From Gaiellasilicea sp963765705 (GTDB lineage: Bacteria; Actinomycetota; Thermoleophilia; Gaiellales; Gaiellaceae): a DNA stretch of 64,000 bases. Shown here piece after piece: positions 35,473 to 44,288 of this stretch. The stretch is taken from positions 186,001-250,000 of the forward strand of contig CAVXXJ010000009.1 of assembly GCA_963765705.1 (NCBI GenBank). The letters run 5' to 3'. The position numbers were made by a program, and so were the translations under genes. The notes beneath the pieces were generated by a model. The model had not been told where the DNA came from. It searched no databases and worked only from the letters and a program-made list of their open reading frames with translations. Numbering within the stretch: position 1 is the first letter of the stretch; each line of letters starts with the position of its first letter.

Positions 35473-38133
35473 GTGATCGAGACGCGCACCGACGTGTCGG
35501 AGGCGCTCGCCGCGTTCTCGCGGGCGACCCGGGCGTTGGCGGACGGCGGGGCGCTCGAGCCGCTGCTCGGCGAGCTCGTCGAGGCAGCGGCGCACGGTGC
35601 CGGCGCGGAGATCGCAGCAGTCTGGCTCCCGGATCGACTCGGGACACTGGTCGCACGCGCGGTCTGGGCGTCGTCGGGCTCGCTCGCCGCTGAGCTGGAG
35701 GGGCGGCGAACCGAATCGGTCGAGACAGCCGCCGCGCTCGTCAGCTCGCGCTTCGAGGGGGAGGTCGGCGTGCTCACCGTCCCGCTCGACGGCGACGTGA
35801 CGGCGGGAATGCTGGAGCTCGTCCGTCGCGGAGCTCCGTTCGGCGACGAGGCGATGCTGGTCGCGACGCTCGCGGCCGACCTCGCAGCGCTCGCTGTCCA
35901 GCTCTGCGCCGACGGGCTCGCTTCGGGCCGGGAGAGCGCAGGCGCGCTCGACGTTGCCGGCGACGCGCTCGCAGCCGTCGCCGACGACGAGGGTGCGGCA
36001 GGGCGTGTCGCCCGGCTGGCCACGCTCGCGGCGGGAGCCGAAGCGGCGCTCGTCTGGCGCGTGCGCGCCGGGGCGCTCGAGGTCGAAGGCGCGCACGGTG
36101 AGATCGAGCCCGACGACGAGTTGGAGGCTGCAGCACGCCTGACCGTCGAGGAGCACGGGACGCTGGCGGTGCGCGGCGCCGGCAGCGAGGGGGATACCGT
36201 CACCGTTCAGCTCGGGCAGCCGCCGCTGGGAGCGCTCCAGCTTCGCTTCGCTCCCGGGCGCTCGCCCGACGATCACGGCCGCACGCAGCTCGCGGGCTTC
36301 GCCGTCCGCGCGGCGCACGCGCTCCGCTCGTCGGAGCGCGCCCGCGAGACCGGATTCGAGCTCGAGCGGAGCCGCGCGCTGTTGTCGGTCGTCGGCGAGG
36401 CGATCGCGCGGCTCTCGCTCTCGCACACGCTCGACACGGCGATCGAGCGCGTTGCCGAGCTGCTCGGCTCCGATCGCGTCGCCGTCTATCTCCGTGAGGA
36501 GGGCGAAACGGTTGTGGCTGCGAGCAGAGGCATCGATGGCCCCCACGAGGCGATCGCCGACGCGCTACTCGCCGCCGCGCTCCGCTCGCGGCGGGGAGGC
36601 GGGATCGTCGAGGTCGACGACGCAGCCGGCGACGAGCGGCTCGAGCCGGTGTGGGCGCAGGTCGGTGAGTCGGAGATCAGCACAGCGCTTGCGCTGCCGC
36701 TCGTCGTCGGGGACGAGCCGATCGGTGTGCTCGCCGTCTATCCGCGGCAACCGCGGCCGCTGACCGCGAACGAGAGCGCGCTGCTCGTCGCGCTCACCGC
36801 CCAGCTCGCCGTGCTGGTGGAGAACGCACGGCTCCACGAGCGCGAGCAGAAGTCGAGCCGCGACCGCGAGGCGGCGCTCGCGTCGGAACTCGCGAAGACC
36901 AGGCTGCTCAATGCCCAGTACGAGATCTCCCGCTCGTTCGCGCAGGGGCTCCCCCTCGACGAGACCCTAGACGTGCTCGCCGAATCGATCGTGACGCTCC
37001 TCGGTGTCGACGCCGCCGTGATCCGGATGCCCGACGAACGCGGGATCGAGCTGGTCGCGCGGGCGGTGCACGTGAACGACGAGCGCGTCGACGAGGCTGC
37101 GCGCGCTCTCCTCTCACGCCCGCAACAGCTCCCGCGGCGGTATCTCCTCGATCTGCTGCAGCGCAACGAGCCGCTCCTGCTCGACGCCGAGCGGGCGGAG
37201 GCGCTCGGCGGCGCACTTGCCCTGCTGGCGCCGTTCCTGCGCAAGGGGTCGAGCGCTGCGGTCATCCCGATCGCGACCCCGGCGGAGCTGCTCGCGACGC
37301 TGACCATCGTCTCCCTTCATCCCGGCCGTCCGGTCGAGGGCGAGATCGCCGAGACTGCGCTCTCGATCGCCGGGCAGGCTGCGCTCGCAATCGACAACGC
37401 CCGCCTGTACGGCCAGCAGAAAGCCTTCGCAGACACGATGCAGCGCTCGCTCCTGCCCCGGACGGCGCCCGAGATCCCCGGCCTCGCGCTCGGCGACGTC
37501 TACGAGTCGGCTGCGCGCGTCGAGGTCGGCGGGGACGTCTACGACTACCTCACCCTCGAGGACGGCCGCCTGGCCGTCGTCCTGGGCGACGTCACCGGCC
37601 ACGGGGTCGACGCGACCGCGGACATGGCGATGGCGAAATACGTCTTCCGCTCACTCGCCCGTGAGCACGTCGACCCGGGGAAGTTCCTCGCCGCAGCGAA
37701 CGATGTTGTCTCGTCAGACATCGCGCCCGGGCGGTTCATCACGATGGTCGAGCTCGTGATCGACGCGGCGAAGGGCGAGGTCGCCTGCGCGAGCGGCGGG
37801 CATCCCCCACCACGGCTGGTGCAGCCGGACGGCACCGTCGAGGGCATCCTCGCGCACGGGCTCGCGCTCGGGATCGACGCGCCTCAGACGTACGAGACGG
37901 TGACGGCCGAGTTCGCGCCGGGCGCGATCGTCGTCGCCTACACGGACGGAGTGGTCGAGGCACGACGTGGGGGCGAGCAGTACGGCGTCGAGCGGCTGGA
38001 CGCCCTCCTGTCGGAGCGGCGCACGCTGCCACCGCGGGCGATCGCAGAAGCGGCGCTCGCGGCGTGCCGGGACTGGACCGAGGGCGAGCTGACCGACGAC
38101 TTTGCCGTGGTCGTGATCAAGCGACCGGCGTGA
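35473..38133 (+). CDS. Multi-GAF SpoIIE/PP2C-type serine phosphatase
   Basis: 886 residues, GTG start. Four GAF-like modules in series: residues ~10-150, ~150-290, ~300-460 (ALLSVVGEAIARLSLSHTLD, STALALPLVVGDEPIGVLAV) and ~475-640 (FAQGLPLDETLDVLAESIV, DNARLYGQQK). The SpoIIE domain (~645-886) has MQRSLLPRTAPEIPGL, VEVGGDVYDYLTLEDGRLAV, LGDVTGHGVDATADMAMAK, ASGGHPPPRL and VAYTDGVVEARR, with the metal-binding Asp residues present. No membrane helix. By family it dephosphorylates an anti-sigma antagonist or similar partner; no partner gene is adjacent. Confidence 0.94.
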   Translation: MIETRTDVSEALAAFSRATRALADGGALEPLLGELVEAAAHGAGAEIAAVWLPDRLGTLVARAVWASSGSLAAELEGRRTESVETAAALVSSRFEGEVGVLTVPLDGDVTAGMLELVRRGAPFGDEAMLVATLAADLAALAVQLCADGLASGRESAGALDVAGDALAAVADDEGAAGRVARLATLAAGAEAALVWRVRAGALEVEGAHGEIEPDDELEAAARLTVEEHGTLAVRGAGSEGDTVTVQLGQPPLGALQLRFAPGRSPDDHGRTQLAGFAVRAAHALRSSERARETGFELERSRALLSVVGEAIARLSLSHTLDTAIERVAELLGSDRVAVYLREEGETVVAASRGIDGPHEAIADALLAAALRSRRGGGIVEVDDAAGDERLEPVWAQVGESEISTALALPLVVGDEPIGVLAVYPRQPRPLTANESALLVALTAQLAVLVENARLHEREQKSSRDREAALASELAKTRLLNAQYEISRSFAQGLPLDETLDVLAESIVTLLGVDAAVIRMPDERGIELVARAVHVNDERVDEAARALLSRPQQLPRRYLLDLLQRNEPLLLDAERAEALGGALALLAPFLRKGSSAAVIPIATPAELLATLTIVSLHPGRPVEGEIAETALSIAGQAALAIDNARLYGQQKAFADTMQRSLLPRTAPEIPGLALGDVYESAARVEVGGDVYDYLTLEDGRLAVVLGDVTGHGVDATADMAMAKYVFRSLAREHVDPGKFLAAANDVVSSDIAPGRFITMVELVIDAAKGEVACASGGHPPPRLVQPDGTVEGILAHGLALGIDAPQTYETVTAEFAPGAIVVAYTDGVVEARRGGEQYGVERLDALLSERRTLPPRAIAEAALAACRDWTEGELTDDFAVVVIKRPA

Positions 38134-40433
38134 GGAGCCCGCAGGCCGCTCTCGCGGCGCTCGTCTTCGGCGCCGGCACCGGCTCCCTCGCGACCGAGAT
38201 CGCCGCCTCGAGACTGCTGGCGCCGTACTTCGGCTCGTCGACGATCGTCTGGGCGAACCTGATCGGGATCGTGCTCGCCGGGCTCGCGTTCGGGTACTGG
38301 CTCGGCGGCCGCATCGCCGACCGGCGGCCGAACCCGCGGCTGCTCGGTCTGATCGTACTGGCGGCCTCCGTCTGGGTTGCGATCACACCGTTCGTCGCGC
38401 GGCCGTTCCTCGACGCGGCGGTCGGCAATCTCGACGACGCCTCCGCGGGCGCCGTGATCGGCTCCTTCTTCGCCGTCCTGCTCCTGTTCGCTCCGGCCGT
38501 CGTGCTGCTCGGGATGGTGTCGCCGTTCGCGATCAGGCTCGCGATCTCGGACGTCGAGACGGCCGGTGCGGTGGCGGGCCGCTTCTACGCCCTCTCGACC
38601 GCAGGCTCCCTGCTCGGCACCTTCCTTCCCGCACTGGTCGCGATCCCGCTCGTCGGCACGCAGCGCACGCTGCTCGGGACGGCGGTGCTGCTCGCGCTCT
38701 CGTCCTCCTTCCTGCTCGGACGCAAGGTGCTCGTCCTCGCGGCGTTGCTCGCCGCACTCGTCGCGGTGCCGCCCGGCGCCGTCAAGGCCGAGCCCGGCCT
38801 GCTGCACGAGGAGGACTCGCTCTACCAGTTCATCCAGGTCGTCGAGCGTCCGGACGGCAAGCGGCTGCTGCGCCTGAATGAAGGCGTCGCCGTCCACTCC
38901 GTCTGGCGCGCCGACACCGTGCTGACCGGAGGCGTCTGGGATGCGTTCCTCGCGGTACCGGCGCTCCTCGACCGGCCGCTGCTGTCGGTCGCGATCCTCG
39001 GCAACGCCGCCGGCACGACCGCTCGTGCGCTCGGCGTCTACTACCCAGCCGCGCGGATCGACGGCGTCGAACTCGATCCTGCCGTCAGTCGCGTCGGCCG
39101 CCGCTGGTTCGGCCTCGAGGACAACCCGCGCCTGACGGTTCACGACGCCGATGCACGGCCGTTTCTGCGCCGGACGGACAAGCGCTACGACCTGATCGTC
39201 GTCGACGCCTACCACCAGCCCTACGTCCCCTTCTATCTCGCGACGCGCGAGTTCTTCCGGCTCGCGCGGGAGCGGTTGCAGCCGGGTGGGATCCTTGCGC
39301 TCAACGTGGCGTCGGTGCCCGACGACGAGAGCCTGCTCGACGGGATCGCCGGCACGCTCACGCACGAGTTCGACTCGGTGGCGGTGTGGCCGGTGCTGCG
39401 CTTCAACAAGCTCCTGCTCGCCTTCACCGAGCCGCCGCCAGCGGGCTCGGACGTGGTCGACAACGGCCCGGCTCGGCTGCGTCCGCTCCGGGAGCTGCTC
39501 GCGCGCCAGCAGCGTCTCGTGACGACGAAGGCGAAGCGGCCGTGGACGGACGACCGCGCGCCCGTGGAGTGGGTGACCGACCGGATGATCGTCGCGTACG
39601 CCGCGCGGGGCGGCGAGCTCGACGAGGACCTGCTGCCCACCAGCGCCGTGAAGCTCTTGCGCGAAGAGGGTGCGTTGCTACGGGTCGGCCACCGCGGGGC
39701 CGCAGCGATCGCGCCCGAGAACACCGTGCGCGCCTTCGAGGCCGCGCTCGCGTGCGGTGTCGATGCGATCGAGTTCGACGTGCTCGACCTCGTAAGCGGT
39801 CCGCTCGTGGTCGCCCACTCGAACGATCTTGCCGAGGTCAGCCACGGCGCTGCCGCGGGCACGGTCCGCGAGCGTTCGCTGGCGGAGTTGCGCGCGGTCG
39901 CACCCGAGCTGCCGACGCTCGACGACGCACTCGAGTTCCTGGCCGGCCGCGACGTCGGTCTGCACGTCGACCTGAAGCTGACGACGCGCCTCGACGAGGT
40001 CGCCGAGGCGCTCGGGCGGCACGGGGTCTCCGAGCGGGCGGTGGTCAGCTCGTTCAACCTCGCAAGCCTCGCCGCCTTCGCGGCCTCGGCTCCGCGGATC
40101 CCGATCGGCTTCACCTACCCCGAGGACCGCTACGGCGTCTCGGGGCGGCGGGCGCTCCGGCCGGCGATCCGGCTCGGCACTCTGGCTCTGCGCCGCGCCG
40201 TCGTCGCGCGTATTCCGGCCATGATCGAGCGTGCCGGCGCCGCAGCCCTGATGCTTCATCACGCCGTCGTCTCCGCTGCAGCCGTCGACCGCGCGCATGA
40301 CGCCGGAGCCGCCGTCTGGGCCTGGACCGTGGACGATCCGGCTGAGCTCGCACGGCTCGACGCCGCGGGTGTCGACGCCGTGATCACGAACGATCCCGAG
40401 ATCTTCAGGGGCCTGGCTACACTGCCACCGTGA
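38130..40433 (+). CDS. Membrane spermidine-synthase-like protein fused to glycerophosphodiester phosphodiesterase
   Basis: 767 residues in one open frame, GTGA-coupled to the SpoIIE gene. Residues 1-220: about seven membrane helices (GSLATEIAASRLLAPYFGSS). Residues ~225-510: Rossmann spermidine-synthase-like domain (SLYQFIQVVERPDGKRLLRL, GNAAGTTARALGVYYPAARI, DGVELDP, DLIVVDAYHQPYVPFYLAT). Residues ~518-767: GDPD barrel with VGHRGAAAIAPENTVRAF, DAIEFDVLDLVSGPLVVAHS, GLHVDLKL, and VWAWTVDDPAEL. The two parts are usually separate genes. Either a true fusion or an indel removing a stop near 39,650; no decay is visible. Activity on polyamines is doubtful because the canonical GGGDG is GNAAG. Confidence 0.85.
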   Translation: MRSPQAALAALVFGAGTGSLATEIAASRLLAPYFGSSTIVWANLIGIVLAGLAFGYWLGGRIADRRPNPRLLGLIVLAASVWVAITPFVARPFLDAAVGNLDDASAGAVIGSFFAVLLLFAPAVVLLGMVSPFAIRLAISDVETAGAVAGRFYALSTAGSLLGTFLPALVAIPLVGTQRTLLGTAVLLALSSSFLLGRKVLVLAALLAALVAVPPGAVKAEPGLLHEEDSLYQFIQVVERPDGKRLLRLNEGVAVHSVWRADTVLTGGVWDAFLAVPALLDRPLLSVAILGNAAGTTARALGVYYPAARIDGVELDPAVSRVGRRWFGLEDNPRLTVHDADARPFLRRTDKRYDLIVVDAYHQPYVPFYLATREFFRLARERLQPGGILALNVASVPDDESLLDGIAGTLTHEFDSVAVWPVLRFNKLLLAFTEPPPAGSDVVDNGPARLRPLRELLARQQRLVTTKAKRPWTDDRAPVEWVTDRMIVAYAARGGELDEDLLPTSAVKLLREEGALLRVGHRGAAAIAPENTVRAFEAALACGVDAIEFDVLDLVSGPLVVAHSNDLAEVSHGAAAGTVRERSLAELRAVAPELPTLDDALEFLAGRDVGLHVDLKLTTRLDEVAEALGRHGVSERAVVSSFNLASLAAFAASAPRIPIGFTYPEDRYGVSGRRALRPAIRLGTLALRRAVVARIPAMIERAGAAALMLHHAVVSAAAVDRAHDAGAAVWAWTVDDPAELARLDAAGVDAVITNDPEIFRGLATLPP

Positions 40434-41495
40434 GACGAGGACTCACATTTCTCCCTGCTAGTCGCCTGCGCCGCCGCCGGGATTCTCTCGGCGGGGCTGC
40501 TCGCCGCGACCCCGTCCGCACCCGCTCCCACGGGCACGGACACGACCGGCACGACGACGACCGCGCCGCCTCCGACCACGACCACGACGCCGACCACGAC
40601 GACGACGCCGACCGTTCCGCGTCCGACGACCATCGCCGCGGGCGTCACCGTCGCCGGCCAGGTGCTCGTCGGCGGCCTGTCCCCGGCCGAGGCGACCGCC
40701 GAGGTGAAGGCGTTCTTCGCGCGGCCGGTGACGTTGAAGTTCGGCAAGGTGACGCTGCGTGTGACCCCGAAGCAACTCGGCGCGTCCGCCTACGTCGGCG
40801 ACGCGATTCGCCGTGCCCGGGTCGCGTTCCCGGGCGGGAACGTCCCACTGAAGGTCGCCGCGCCCCAGCCGAGGATCGAGCGGTACGTGCGCGGGCTCGC
40901 GAAGCGGTTCGATCGTGAGGCCGTCGACTCCAAGCTCCTGCTACGGAACTCGAAGCCGTTCGTCACCAAGGACGAGCCGGGCCGGCGGCTGCGGCAGGTG
41001 CTCGCCGTGCGCGACCTCTTCCGCAGCCTGAAGACCCATGTTCGCGCTCCGCTCGTCCTGCGGCCCGAAGCAGTGCCACCGAAGACGACGCGCACGTCGA
41101 TCGGCGACGTGATCGTGATCCGCCGCGGCCTGAACAGGCTCTTCCTCTACGACGGCATGAAGCTCCGGCGCGCCTTCGGAGTCGCCACCGGTCAGTCCAG
41201 GTACCCGACGCCGCTCGGCCAGTTTCATGTGATCGTCAAGTGGAGGAACCCGTGGTGGTATCCGCCCGCGTCAGACTGGGCGAAGGACGCCGAGCCGATC
41301 CCGCCGGGCCCGGGGAATCCACTCGGAACGCGCTGGATGGGGATCTCCGCGCCGGCGGTCGGCATCCACGGCACCCCCGACCCCGCCTCGATCGGTTACT
41401 CGGTCTCGCACGGCTGCATTCGCATGCTGATCCCCGAGGTCGAGTGGCTCTTCAACCAGGTCGAAATCGGGACGCCGGTCTACATCCTGAGATGA
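40430..41495 (+). CDS. L,D-transpeptidase (YkuD) with PT-rich linker, one frameshift
   Basis: Forms 3-3 peptidoglycan cross-links outside the membrane. Signal or anchor peptide (VACAAAGILSAGLLAATPSA in the corrected frame), a Thr/Pro linker (40,545-40,640), a putative peptidoglycan-binding-like region (VTLKFGKVTLRVTPKQLGAS), and the YkuD domain from VIVIRRGLNRLFLYDGMKLR with the catalytic HGTPDPASIGYSVSHGCIRM. A one-base insertion near 40,455 (CCC for CC) breaks the signal peptide. GTGA overlap with the GDPD end and ATGA overlap with TlpA. Confidence 0.92.
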
Positions 41496-42046
41496 TCGGG
41501 AAGCTGCGCCTCGGCGCCCAGGTCGCCGCGGTCGCGGTCGTCGTGGCATTGCTCGGCCTGCTGATCTGGAAGGTGGCGCAGGGCGACAGCCCCGTCACCG
41601 AGGAGCTCGCGCGCGGCGGCGCGCCGCAAGCGCCTGCATTTACGCTCGAGCGGCTGGACGGCAAGGGCGACCTCGCGATCGAGTCGCTGCGCGGCAAGAC
41701 GGTCGTGCTCAACTTCTGGGCCTCCTGGTGTGGCCCGTGCCGCGACGAGATGCCGCTGCTCCAAAAAGCGTCGCAGCGGTGGCGGGACCGGGACGTCGTC
41801 TTCGTCGGGGTCGACGTCGAGGACCTGCGGACGGACGCGCGCGCGTTTCTCGCACGCTTCGGCGTCACCTACGCGAACGTCTACGACGGCAAGAAGTCGA
41901 CCATCGGCCGCTACGGCGTCACCGGCTATCCGGAGACGTACTTCATCGACGCCGCCGGCAAGATTCGCTGGCGCATCGCCGCGGGGATCGACGACGCCGC
42001 CGAGATCGACGAGGGGATCGAGCGGGCGCTGCAGGCGAGCCGGTGA
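41492..42046 (+). CDS. TlpA/ResA-family membrane-anchored thioredoxin
   Basis: 184 residues: N-terminal anchor (LGAQVAAVAVVVALLGLLIW), then a thioredoxin fold with LRGKTVVLNFWASWCGPCRD (WCGPC active site), FVGVDVEDLRTDARAFLARF and TGYPETYFIDAAGKI (cis-Pro). Keeps disulphides reduced outside the membrane for cytochrome c maturation. Stands between an L,D-transpeptidase and CcmH with 4-bp overlaps on both sides. Confidence 0.95.
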   Translation: MIGKLRLGAQVAAVAVVVALLGLLIWKVAQGDSPVTEELARGGAPQAPAFTLERLDGKGDLAIESLRGKTVVLNFWASWCGPCRDEMPLLQKASQRWRDRDVVFVGVDVEDLRTDARAFLARFGVTYANVYDGKKSTIGRYGVTGYPETYFIDAAGKIRWRIAAGIDDAAEIDEGIERALQASR

Positions 42047-42495
42047 GACATGTTGCCGTGGCGGTGCTCGCGCTCGCGCTCGCGGCGCCCGCGTTCGGCA
42101 GCGAAGAGAAGCCGACGGCGGCCGAGCTCGAGTCGGAGCTCGTCTGCCAGACCTGCGGGACGACACTCGACACCTCGGACGCTCCCGTCGCACGGCGGAT
42201 GAAGGCGTTCATCCGGGCCCGGATCGCCGCCGGTGACACGAAGAGCGAGATCAAGGCGCAGCTCGTCGACCAGTTCGGCACGGGCGTGCTGGCCGTTCCA
42301 CCGCGCAAGGGCTTCGACCTCGTCGCGTGGCTGCTGCCGCTCGCGGGGCTCGCCGTCGGCGTCGTCGTCGTCGGAGCGCTCGCGTGGCGCTGGAGCCGTG
42401 TGCGCGGCGGCGGCGCGGCTGCGGGTGGCGAGGGCGAGCCGCTCGATCCCGTGCTCGAGCGCCGCCTCGACGACGAGCTCGAGAAGTTCGAATGA
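42043..42495 (+). CDS. ccmH: Cytochrome c-type biogenesis protein CcmH
   Basis: 150 residues: signal peptide (HVAVAVLALALAAPAFG), then the CcmH/CycL motif ELVCQTCGTTLDTSDAP with CxxC, RARIAAGDTKSEIKAQLVDQ and a C-terminal membrane helix (VAWLLPLAGLAVGVVVVGAL). Handles apocytochrome thiols for haem ligation. GTG start coupled to TlpA; coupled to CcdA by ATGA. No CcmF/haem-handling partner is in the window. Confidence 0.93.
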   Translation: MRHVAVAVLALALAAPAFGSEEKPTAAELESELVCQTCGTTLDTSDAPVARRMKAFIRARIAAGDTKSEIKAQLVDQFGTGVLAVPPRKGFDLVAWLLPLAGLAVGVVVVGALAWRWSRVRGGGAAAGGEGEPLDPVLERRLDDELEKFE

Positions 42496-43208
42496 ACGGG
42501 ACCTCGGTGGCCGTCTCCTTCGGGGCCGGCTTCCTGTCGTTTCTCGCTCCGTGCGTGCTGCCGCTCGTCCCGGGCTACCTGTCGGCCGTGTCGTCCGTGG
42601 AGGCGGACCGTCTGGGCGAGCGGGGAGCCTCCCGCCGCGTCGTCCTCTCCAGCCTGCCCTTCGTTGCCGGCCTCGTCAGCGTGTTCGTGCTGCTGGGCGC
42701 CGGCGCCGCGGCCGTCGGGCTCTCGTTCACGCGCAACCAGTTCCTGCTCGAGCAGATCTCGGGCTTCGTGCTGATCGTCTTCGGCTTCGCCTTCATGGGC
42801 CTGCTCCCCTGGCCGCAGCGCCTCATCGGCGCAGGGCTCGTGCAGGGGGCGCGGCAGCGAGGCTCGGGCTTTCTGCTCGGCGGCGCGTTCGCGGTCTGCG
42901 CGGCGCCGTGCATCACGCCCGTGCTCGGCTCGATCCTCGTGCTCGCGGGCGACTCCGAGACCGTGTGGGAAGGCTCGGCCCTGCTCGCGGTCTACGCGCT
43001 CGGCCTCGCCGTCCCGTTCCTGATCGCGGGCGCGCTGTTCGCGCCGGCGATGGGCCTCTTCCGGCGGGTGCGTGACCACTACGTCGCGATCCAGTTCGTC
43101 AGCGGCGTCATCCTCCTCGCACTGGGCGCGCTCCTCTTCGCCGGTGAGTTCTGGCGCCTGCGCGTCTATCTGAATCGGCTCTTCGACGCACTGGGCCTCG
43201 GGGGATAG
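42492..43208 (+). CDS. ccdA: Cytochrome c biogenesis protein CcdA (thiol:disulphide interchange membrane protein)
   Basis: 238 residues with six helices. Helix 1 carries FLAPCVLPLVPGYLSAVSSV and helix 4 FAVCAAPCITPVLGSILVLA, the two conserved cysteines that pass reducing power from cytoplasmic thioredoxin to TlpA. LISGF-like and LAVYALGLAVPFLIAGALF blocks fit the family. Last gene of the TlpA-CcmH-CcdA unit. Confidence 0.95.
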   Translation: MNGTSVAVSFGAGFLSFLAPCVLPLVPGYLSAVSSVEADRLGERGASRRVVLSSLPFVAGLVSVFVLLGAGAAAVGLSFTRNQFLLEQISGFVLIVFGFAFMGLLPWPQRLIGAGLVQGARQRGSGFLLGGAFAVCAAPCITPVLGSILVLAGDSETVWEGSALLAVYALGLAVPFLIAGALFAPAMGLFRRVRDHYVAIQFVSGVILLALGALLFAGEFWRLRVYLNRLFDALGLGG

Positions 43209-43217
43209 GATCAGCGT

Positions 43218-43532
43218 GTGGCGACGATCCTGCTCGCGGGAGTCGACCTCTTCTTTCGGGGGAAGCTCGAGGCGCTGCTCGAAGACCACCGCCTGATCAC
43301 GACGGACAGCGTCGAGCTGCCCGACATGGTGATCTGCGACATCGCTCGCGTCGAGCCCGACGAGGTCGTCGACTCGTGGCCGGACATCCCGATCGTCGGC
43401 TTCACGAACCACACCGACAAGACGGGCCTGCAGCGCGCCCATACGGCCGGCTTCGACCAGGTGCTCGTCAAATCGGCCCTCGTCGAGCGCGTCCCCGGCC
43501 TCGTCGCCGAGCTGACCGCGCCGTCAGCCTGA
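43218..43532 (+). CDS. Degenerate response-regulator receiver-like protein
   Basis: 104 residues: ATILLAGVDLFFRGKLEALL, VELPDMVICDIARVEPDEVV (Asp in the phospho-site position), IPIVGFTNHTDKTGLQRAHT and FDQVLVKSALVERV (Lys in the usual beta-5 position). The fold pattern is receiver-like, but the acidic pair at the first strand is missing, so phosphorylation is doubtful. GTG start nine bases after ccdA. Small stand-alone regulators of this kind are seen in Thermoleophilia; function unknown. Confidence 0.65.
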   Translation: MATILLAGVDLFFRGKLEALLEDHRLITTDSVELPDMVICDIARVEPDEVVDSWPDIPIVGFTNHTDKTGLQRAHTAGFDQVLVKSALVERVPGLVAELTAPSA

Positions 43533-43554
43533 CACGCCTCGCTAGACTCGCCGC

Positions 43555-43866
43555 GTGACCTACATCATCGCCGAGCCCTGCATCGACATCAAAGATCGCT
43601 CGTGCGTCGACGTCTGCCCGGTCGACTGCATCCACGAGTTCGGCCGGATCCTGATCATCGATCCGGAGGAGTGCATCGACTGCGGCGCGTGCGAGCCGGA
43701 GTGCCCGGTCGAGGCGATCTTCCCGGAGGATGCGCTGCCGGACAAGTGGGAGCCGTTCGTGAAGATCAACTACGCGTACAGCGGCGGCGCCGAGGCGATC
43801 GACCCGCTCGTGGACGAGTACGCGACCGAGCACAACGTCCAGAATCCGCCGCTCGAAGACGCATAA
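43555..43866 (+). CDS. fdxA: Seven-iron/FdxA-type ferredoxin
   Basis: 103 residues: TYIIAEPCIDIKDRSCVDVC with the following PVDCIHEF, then ECIDCGACEPECPVEAIF: two cysteine clusters that fit a [3Fe-4S]/[4Fe-4S] ferredoxin of the FdxA type. DALPDKWEPFVKINYAYSGG matches the C-terminal family region. Low-potential electron carrier in the cytoplasm. GTG start. Confidence 0.95.
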   Translation: MTYIIAEPCIDIKDRSCVDVCPVDCIHEFGRILIIDPEECIDCGACEPECPVEAIFPEDALPDKWEPFVKINYAYSGGAEAIDPLVDEYATEHNVQNPPLEDA

Positions 43867-43917
43867 CCCTGCTCGAAAACGGGAAACCAGATCCCCGTTC
43901 ACGACGAAGGAGGGGTC

Positions 43918-44256
43918 ATGCCTCAGCAAGCCTGGAGCGCGAAGCGCGAGCGCCAGTACGAGCACATCAAGGACAGCCTCGAGGATCAGGGCACGGCCAA
44001 GGGCAAGGCGAAGGAGATCGCAGCCCGCACCGTCAACAAGGAACGGGCGCGGAGCGGCGAGGCGCAGACGTCGTCGCGACTGTCCCGCGAGGACATCTCG
44101 TCGGGCCGCCGCGGCGGGCTCCGGTCGGGCACGCGCCGCGACAAGGGCCGGACGCGCGACCAGCTCTACGAAGAGGCCAAGAGCATGGGCATCGAGGGCC
44201 GCTCGACGATGACGAAGGACCAACTCCGGCGCGCAGTCGACGGGAGGAAGCGGTAG
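43918..44256 (+). CDS. Basic protein with Rho-N/plasmid-stabilisation-like domain
   Basis: 112 residues, ATG with a very strong AAGGAGGGG (43906-43914). Reads QQAWSAKRERQYEHIKDSLE, KAKEIAARTVNKERARSGEA, then DQLYEEAKSMGIEGRSTMTK DQLRRAV, a Rho termination factor N-terminal/SAP-like helix pair. Proteins like this are often annotated as plasmid stabilisation protein, though no plasmid context is present. Highly basic; probably nucleic-acid binding. Confidence 0.85.
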   Translation: MPQQAWSAKRERQYEHIKDSLEDQGTAKGKAKEIAARTVNKERARSGEAQTSSRLSREDISSGRRGGLRSGTRRDKGRTRDQLYEEAKSMGIEGRSTMTKDQLRRAVDGRKR

Positions 44257-44288
44257 GTAGCCCTGAGGGCTACGGCTATCCTCGGACG

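Noticed and set aside
40545..40640. Tandem repeat/minisatellite
   Set aside because: It is the codon-level repetition of the Thr/Pro linker in the L,D-transpeptidase.
43918..44256. Evidence of a plasmid from a plasmid-stabilisation-like protein
   Set aside because: The gene lies among chromosomal housekeeping genes; the name is only a family label.
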